From JANDLT01 sp041743485 (GTDB lineage Bacteria > Acidobacteriota > Blastocatellia > Pyrinomonadales > Pyrinomonadaceae): a stretch of 17,003 nucleotides of DNA. Positions within the stretch are counted from its first letter, which is position 1. The number at the start of each line of letters is the position of its first letter. The stretch spans positions 1-17,003 of the forward strand of contig JBGTMR010000374.1 of NCBI GenBank assembly GCA_041743485.1, given 5' to 3'. Of the stretch, positions 14,022 to 17,003 are shown in pieces. The translations under genes and the position numbers were made by a program. The notes under the pieces were generated by a model that ran no database searches, had not been told where the DNA came from, and saw only the letters and a program-made list of their open reading frames with translations.

Positions 14022-14957
14022 ATGCAGTGCAGTGATTTTCACAAAATTGCCGATTCGTATCTCGGTGATGAGTTACTGATTGAAACCAACCATGAGGTGA
14101 TTACTCACCTCGAAGCGTGTCCCGCGTGCCGCCGCGAACTCGCCGCGCGGCGCGAACTGCGTGTGCAACTGCGTGCGGCGTTCGCCAACTCGGCGGCGTT
14201 GCAGCCCACTCCCGCGTTCACGAATCGTCTGCACATGCAATTACGCGCGCGGGCTTTGCACGAGACGACAACTGTGACGTGGGGACAGTGGATGGCGATT
14301 GCGGCGAGCGTCCTGCTGGTTTTTACGCTTGGCTTACTGGCGACGCGACAGACGACGCATGACACGTCCATCGAACTTGTCGATAGCGGACGTGGAAATC
14401 AGAATGAAGCGACGCGGATCGAGTCACCGTCGCCGGACACGACGCGCGACGCGGTGAATCTTTTTAGGGCTGAAGCGGCGGAGTTGGCGGCAGGCGATCA
14501 TCGAGACTGCGCGATTAATCATAAACTCGCCGAAAATCCGATCCCGCTTGAAGAAGCCGGACGCAGGTATGACCGCGCGTACATCAATTTAACGTCTGCC
14601 GTGATGTCAGGGCAGAATCAACTTACCGGTGGAGTGCAGTTCGTCGGAGCGCATTCGTGCGTGTTCAATGGTAAACGCTTCGGACACATTATCCTTAAAG
14701 AAGGGAATCATCTGATTTCGGTTCTCGTCACCGATCTCGACAATGCGCCCGCCGAAATTGCGGCACAATCCTCTCTCGAAGCGCGTCAAGCAATCGTTAA
14801 TTCATCAGTTGAAGGCTATCAAGTTTCATATCTCGCAACCACGAATCACGGCATCTTTATCGTGTCTGACTTGGAGGCGGCAAGGAACTCGCAAATAGCC
14901 GGTATTCTCGCTCCATCCGTTTATAATCACGTCAAGCGCACAGAACGTCTCACATGA
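14022..14957 (+). CDS. Membrane-anchored zinc-finger anti-sigma factor with extracytoplasmic sensor domain
   Basis: A 311-residue protein that should hold the preceding sigma factor inactive. The N-terminal zf-HC2 (ZAS) finger has Cys3, His29, Cys33 and Cys36 (HLEACPACRRE). One transmembrane helix spans about residues 89-107 (QWMAIAASVLLVFTLGLLA). The C-terminal part, about residues 140-311, lies outside: RDCAINHKLAENPIPLEEAG, then GAHSCVFNGKRFGHIIL and HLISVLVTDLD. Cys163, His167, His211, Cys213 and His222 there are candidate metal, heme or redox ligands. I chose ATG 14022, which has AGGA six bases upstream and places Cys3 as in the family; a TTG at 14004 would add six residues. A strong hairpin follows the gene. 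Confidence 0.88.
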   Translation: MQCSDFHKIADSYLGDELLIETNHEVITHLEACPACRRELAARRELRVQLRAAFANSAALQPTPAFTNRLHMQLRARALHETTTVTWGQWMAIAASVLLVFTLGLLATRQTTHDTSIELVDSGRGNQNEATRIESPSPDTTRDAVNLFRAEAAELAAGDHRDCAINHKLAENPIPLEEAGRRYDRAYINLTSAVMSGQNQLTGGVQFVGAHSCVFNGKRFGHIILKEGNHLISVLVTDLDNAPAEIAAQSSLEARQAIVNSSVEGYQVSYLATTNHGIFIVSDLEAARNSQIAGILAPSVYNHVKRTERLT

Positions 14958-14968
14958 AGGATGAGAGG

Positions 14969-15008
14969 TGAGAGATGAAAACCGAGTCTATGCGGTTTTC
15001 ATCTCTCA
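14969..15008. terminator. 16-bp stem hairpin after the anti-sigma gene
   Basis: Bases 14969-14984 and 14993-15008 are perfect inverted copies with an 8-base loop, starting 12 bases after the anti-sigma stop. The stem contains AAAACCG/CGGTTTT, so its upper part has a short T-run inside the 3' arm, but none follows it. It probably ends transcription of the sigma/anti-sigma unit, or blocks the opposing transcript from the DUF1223 side. It also borders the IS1-family remnant. Confidence 0.6.
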
Positions 15009-15013
15009 GCCTG

Positions 15014-15238
15014 TCAGGTGGTTATGCAGCGAAGTAAACGGTTGTAGTCGTGCAGGAAGAGACGCAGGCAGACTTCATGCATCGCCTCAGACTTGGAGAA
15101 TGACAGGCTCTTTCTGACGAAGCGTCCGAATAATTTTTCATTCCACAATCTAAACATTTCTATCTTCAAACTCAGGCGGTCATATTTCGCTATTACTTCC
15201 TTATCCGCATTCGGTTCTTCAAGCACGATCCGACGCAC
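15014..15238 (-). pseudogene. IS1-family transposase, C-terminal remnant
   Basis: The readable part RFVRKSLSFSKSEAMHEVCL, followed by RLFLHDYNR, matches the C-terminus of IS1-family transposases (compare RKSLSFSKSVELHDKVI in IS1 InsB, known from memory). Just upstream the frame is disturbed: another frame reads IIRTLRQ, as expected before this motif, between stop codons. Nothing of the catalytic part remains upstream. The edge near 15016 (ggtggttatgcagc) may be the terminal repeat of the former element. Not functional. Family assignment is moderately sure, because the remnant is short. Confidence 0.55.
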
Positions 15239-15279
15239 CGGCTATTAAGACTCGCCTTCGGTATGCGGCGCACGCGAAC

Positions 15280-16134
15280 TTACTGTTCCTCCGCTAACCT
15301 GACCGCCTTCGCGCCCAGCACACGGCGGCTCGCGCGCTCTTGCACGAAGACGACGACGCGCAAGTTCTTACCACGCCACCCGCGCCCGATCTCCACCGAC
15401 GGCTCGGCTGAGAATGTGGCTTCCCCTTCTTGTGCGCTCGCCGTCCCGATCACGCTCAAGTGACGCACCGTCGAAGGATGGCGTAGCCTGCGCCCGGCGT
15501 TCTCCCCGCGCGGCACGTCCGTCGAAAGATCGCTCTCCGTAATCGCCAAGAGCACCTCAGCCGTGTCGCCTTCCGCGATGGCGGGCAATTCACCGACGCG
15601 CACACGCAACGGGATCGTCCGCCCCTTCTTGTCCGCGATGCTCTCTTCGCGCCGCACAATCTCGATCTTCGCCTTCGGCAGTTGTGCGGCTTCCGCAATC
15701 GCCGCACGCGCGAGCGTGCGGTTGCCGCCGGGAAATTCCTTCTGACCGTCCACGATCATCTGCGGCGTGTAGACGTTCCCGTTCTTGCCGAAGGTTTGCG
15801 AGTATGCGCCCTGCCGTTGGCTGAAAGCCGCGTGCGAATACGGATCAGTCCACCCCAAGCGGTTCCAATAATCGACATGCTGGGCGAGCGCGATGACTTC
15901 CGCACCCGCGATTGATTGCGTCCGCTCGAACTGCGCGAGCGCGTCGTCGGCGGGCGGGCAACTCGAACAACCTTCCGAAGTGAACAACTCGACGACGACG
16001 GGCATCCGCTCGTCTCCGGTCGCCATCGGCTTTTGCGTCTCTTCTTCCGCGACGGACGACGCGGGTTTTCCCCGCGTGACGGCGAACACCGTCAACCCCA
16101 GCAGCACGATTGCGATTATGATCCACAGCTTCAT
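15280..16134 (-). CDS. Secreted DUF1223 thioredoxin-fold protein
   Basis: A 284-residue protein with an N-terminal membrane anchor or signal (LWIIIAIVLLGLTVFAV). The DUF1223 signature VVVELFTSEGCSSCPPADDA gives a thioredoxin-like redox pair at Cys56 and Cys59. Conserved VIALAQHVDYWNRLGWTDPY and NVYTPQMIVDGQ follow. The C-terminal third (about residues 165-284) is a beta-rich domain, including VRHLSVIGTASAQE and LRVVVFVQERASRRVLGAKAV. Its function is unknown; the fold and CxxC suggest extracytoplasmic thiol chemistry, which fits the redox operon nearby. AAGGAG precedes the ATG at 16134. It has no co-directional neighbour here except the IS1 remnant. Confidence 0.92.
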   Translation of the reverse strand: MKLWIIIAIVLLGLTVFAVTRGKPASSVAEEETQKPMATGDERMPVVVELFTSEGCSSCPPADDALAQFERTQSIAGAEVIALAQHVDYWNRLGWTDPYSHAAFSQRQGAYSQTFGKNGNVYTPQMIVDGQKEFPGGNRTLARAAIAEAAQLPKAKIEIVRREESIADKKGRTIPLRVRVGELPAIAEGDTAEVLLAITESDLSTDVPRGENAGRRLRHPSTVRHLSVIGTASAQEGEATFSAEPSVEIGRGWRGKNLRVVVFVQERASRRVLGAKAVRLAEEQ

Positions 16135-16353
16135 CTTCGACTCTCCTTACGGCAAAACTTTTGTTCCTCAACTAGAATGCCCCGCTCGAACCTTTAGCAG
16201 CGTTCGTGTACGAAGCACAGCACGGCTTGCTTTTGAATCCCGGCAGCATAAGGTTTTATTCCATCGGGCGGTCAGGTGGGTAGGGTTGCAAGAACTGCTT
16301 GTCGGCTACAATGAGCCGCTTTCGACAACCGACAATGACGCGAGGCGGGAACC
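16135..16353. other. DUF1223 upstream region and left end of the second IS6-family element
   Basis: No gene is seen. The first part must hold the promoter of the DUF1223 gene; I see no clear -35/-10. Around 16283-16297 is gggttgcaagaactg, which resembles the outer ends of IS6-family elements (GGNNNTGTTGCAA-type), so the element probably begins near 16280. At 16310-16323 aatgagccgctttc is shared with the other IS6 fragment. Confidence 0.45.
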
Positions 16354-16862
16354 ATGAAGCGCAACACGAACCCGTTCAAGTGGCGACATTTTAACCTGAA
16401 CTTATTCTGCTTTGTGTCCGCTGGTATTGCCGTTATCAGCTCTCGTAACGCGACCTTGAAGCGATGATGCCGAGAGCGTGGACTGTCGGTTCACTACTCA
16501 ACTATCTACAGAGGGGTACAACGATATGCACCGAAAATCAATAATCGTATGCGTCCGTATCTAAAGATGACGGGTACGTCCTACCGTATCGATGAAACGT
16601 ACATTCGTGAGGGAAAAGAATGCAAATATCTTTATCGAGCAGTGGACAAACAAGGACAAACAATTGAGTTCATGCTTTCAGCGAAACGTGACGTTTCTTC
16701 AGCAAAACGTTTCTTCAAGAAGATGATGCGTGCCGACCATCGCCGCCTGCCGTTCTCCATTTCTGTTGATAAGAATGCCGCTTATCCGGAAGCATTCGCC
16801 TCATCGCAAGACGAAAACATACTGCCATCAGATTGTCAGATGAGGCGCGTGAAATATCTCAA
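16354..16862 (+). pseudogene. IS6-family transposase, decayed and truncated
   Basis: From ATG 16354 the protein begins MKRNTNPFKWRHF. A base is missing after 16392, an in-frame TAA follows at 16446-16448 in the restored frame, and one extra base near 16470 returns to the first frame. From there the text is continuous: RERGLSVHYSTIYRGVQRYA, then the catalytic core with RIDETYIREGKECKYLYRAV, FMLSAKRDVSSAKRFF and SVDKNAAYPEAF. These carry the first two catalytic Asp residues. It ends at VKYLNN, where the terminal repeat starts, so the catalytic Glu and about 45 residues are missing. W to G in YRGVQ is a further loss. Inactive. It points the same way as the fragment at 5425. Confidence 0.92.
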
Positions 16863-17003
16863 CAATAGATGTTCCGACAAAGTGTAAAAAGGTTGGGCTT
16901 CGCTTGACCTACCGATGAGTAGGCACACTTCTCCCACCTCAGCCTTCTAGCCGACGATTGTGGCGAACTGCAGAAGTCCAACTACGGCTGAGGTGACCGA
17001 GGT
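16863..17003. repeat. Right copy of 141-bp exact terminal inverted repeat
   Basis: This is the exact reverse complement of 1-141. Its inner edge falls inside the IS6-family transposase gene, just after the codons for VKYLNN, and adds six unrelated codons before a stop at 16885-16887. The repeat edge read outward is gatgttccgacaaagtgtaa, which could be the terminus of an insertion sequence that landed in the IS6 gene. The same internal hairpins as in the left copy are present in mirror image. Confidence 0.9.

Noticed and set aside
16549..16887. 112-residue protein as an intact gene
   Set aside because: It is the middle of an IS6-family transposase; the upstream homology is broken by indels and a stop, and its last six codons come from the terminal repeat.
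1..17003. Complete linear plasmid or phage with terminal inverted repeats
   Set aside because: No replication, partition, terminal-protein or structural genes are present, and a 141-base match equal to an assembler k-mer explains the ends more simply.
1..17003. tRNA or rRNA genes
   Set aside because: I saw no cloverleaf-like sequence with a conserved T-loop or any rRNA-like segment by eye; a dedicated tRNA search would be decisive.

Overview
The window looks like one whole contig from a moderately GC-rich, Gram-negative-type bacterium. Periplasmic lipoproteins, an ECF sigma/anti-sigma pair, a DUF6152 protein, a LppP/LprE-META protein and hairpin-rich intergenic repeats together suggest Acidobacteriota, perhaps class Blastocatellia. 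That placement is inference from gene content; there is no rRNA or tRNA to test it. The first and last 141 bases are exact reverse complements of each other. 141 is also a usual maximum k-mer of a common metagenome assembler, so the most economical reading is that both ends run into the same repeat in opposite orientation. A linear replicon with terminal repeats is possible but has no other support here.

Layout. 1-141 is the terminal repeat and 142-514 shows no gene. At 515-972 lies a frameshifted DoxX-like gene. At 1441-2315 is a translationally coupled pair: a secreted DUF6152 protein and a membrane protein resembling DUF6644. A 130-bp MITE-like element (2377-2506) precedes a glycine-rich protein (2569-3201) and a secreted LppP/LprE-META protein (3214-4272). 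On the minus strand come glsB (4332-4607) and a broken IS256-family transposase (4679-5387), which is interrupted by the 5' part of an IS6-family element (5382-5580). A plus-strand group follows: lipoprotein MsrA, a small membrane protein and the wreck of a flavoprotein gene fused to an unrelated tail (6936-7152).

From 13091 down to 7699 on the minus strand runs the main block: a thioredoxin-like protein, a DsbD/CcdA-type membrane thiol transporter, a TlpA-like lipoprotein, a DUF547 protein, a GT2 glycosyltransferase and a GT87/DUF2029-type membrane glycosyltransferase. Divergent from it are an ECF sigma factor and its membrane-bound zinc-finger anti-sigma factor (13395-14957). The right end carries an IS1-family transposase remnant, a DUF1223 thioredoxin-fold protein and a decayed IS6-family transposase that is cut off by the terminal repeat.

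How the genes may work together. The theme is extracytoplasmic thiol redox and repair. DsbD-type membrane protein can pass electrons from the cytoplasm to the thioredoxin-like and TlpA-like proteins outside, and the single-cysteine MsrA lipoprotein needs such an external reductant. The divergent ECF/anti-sigma pair, whose anti-sigma has extra Cys and His residues outside the membrane, is a plausible sensor for the same compartment. This regulatory link is inference. Mobile-element debris of at least three IS families plus two MITE-like elements shows that the locus has been rearranged repeatedly.
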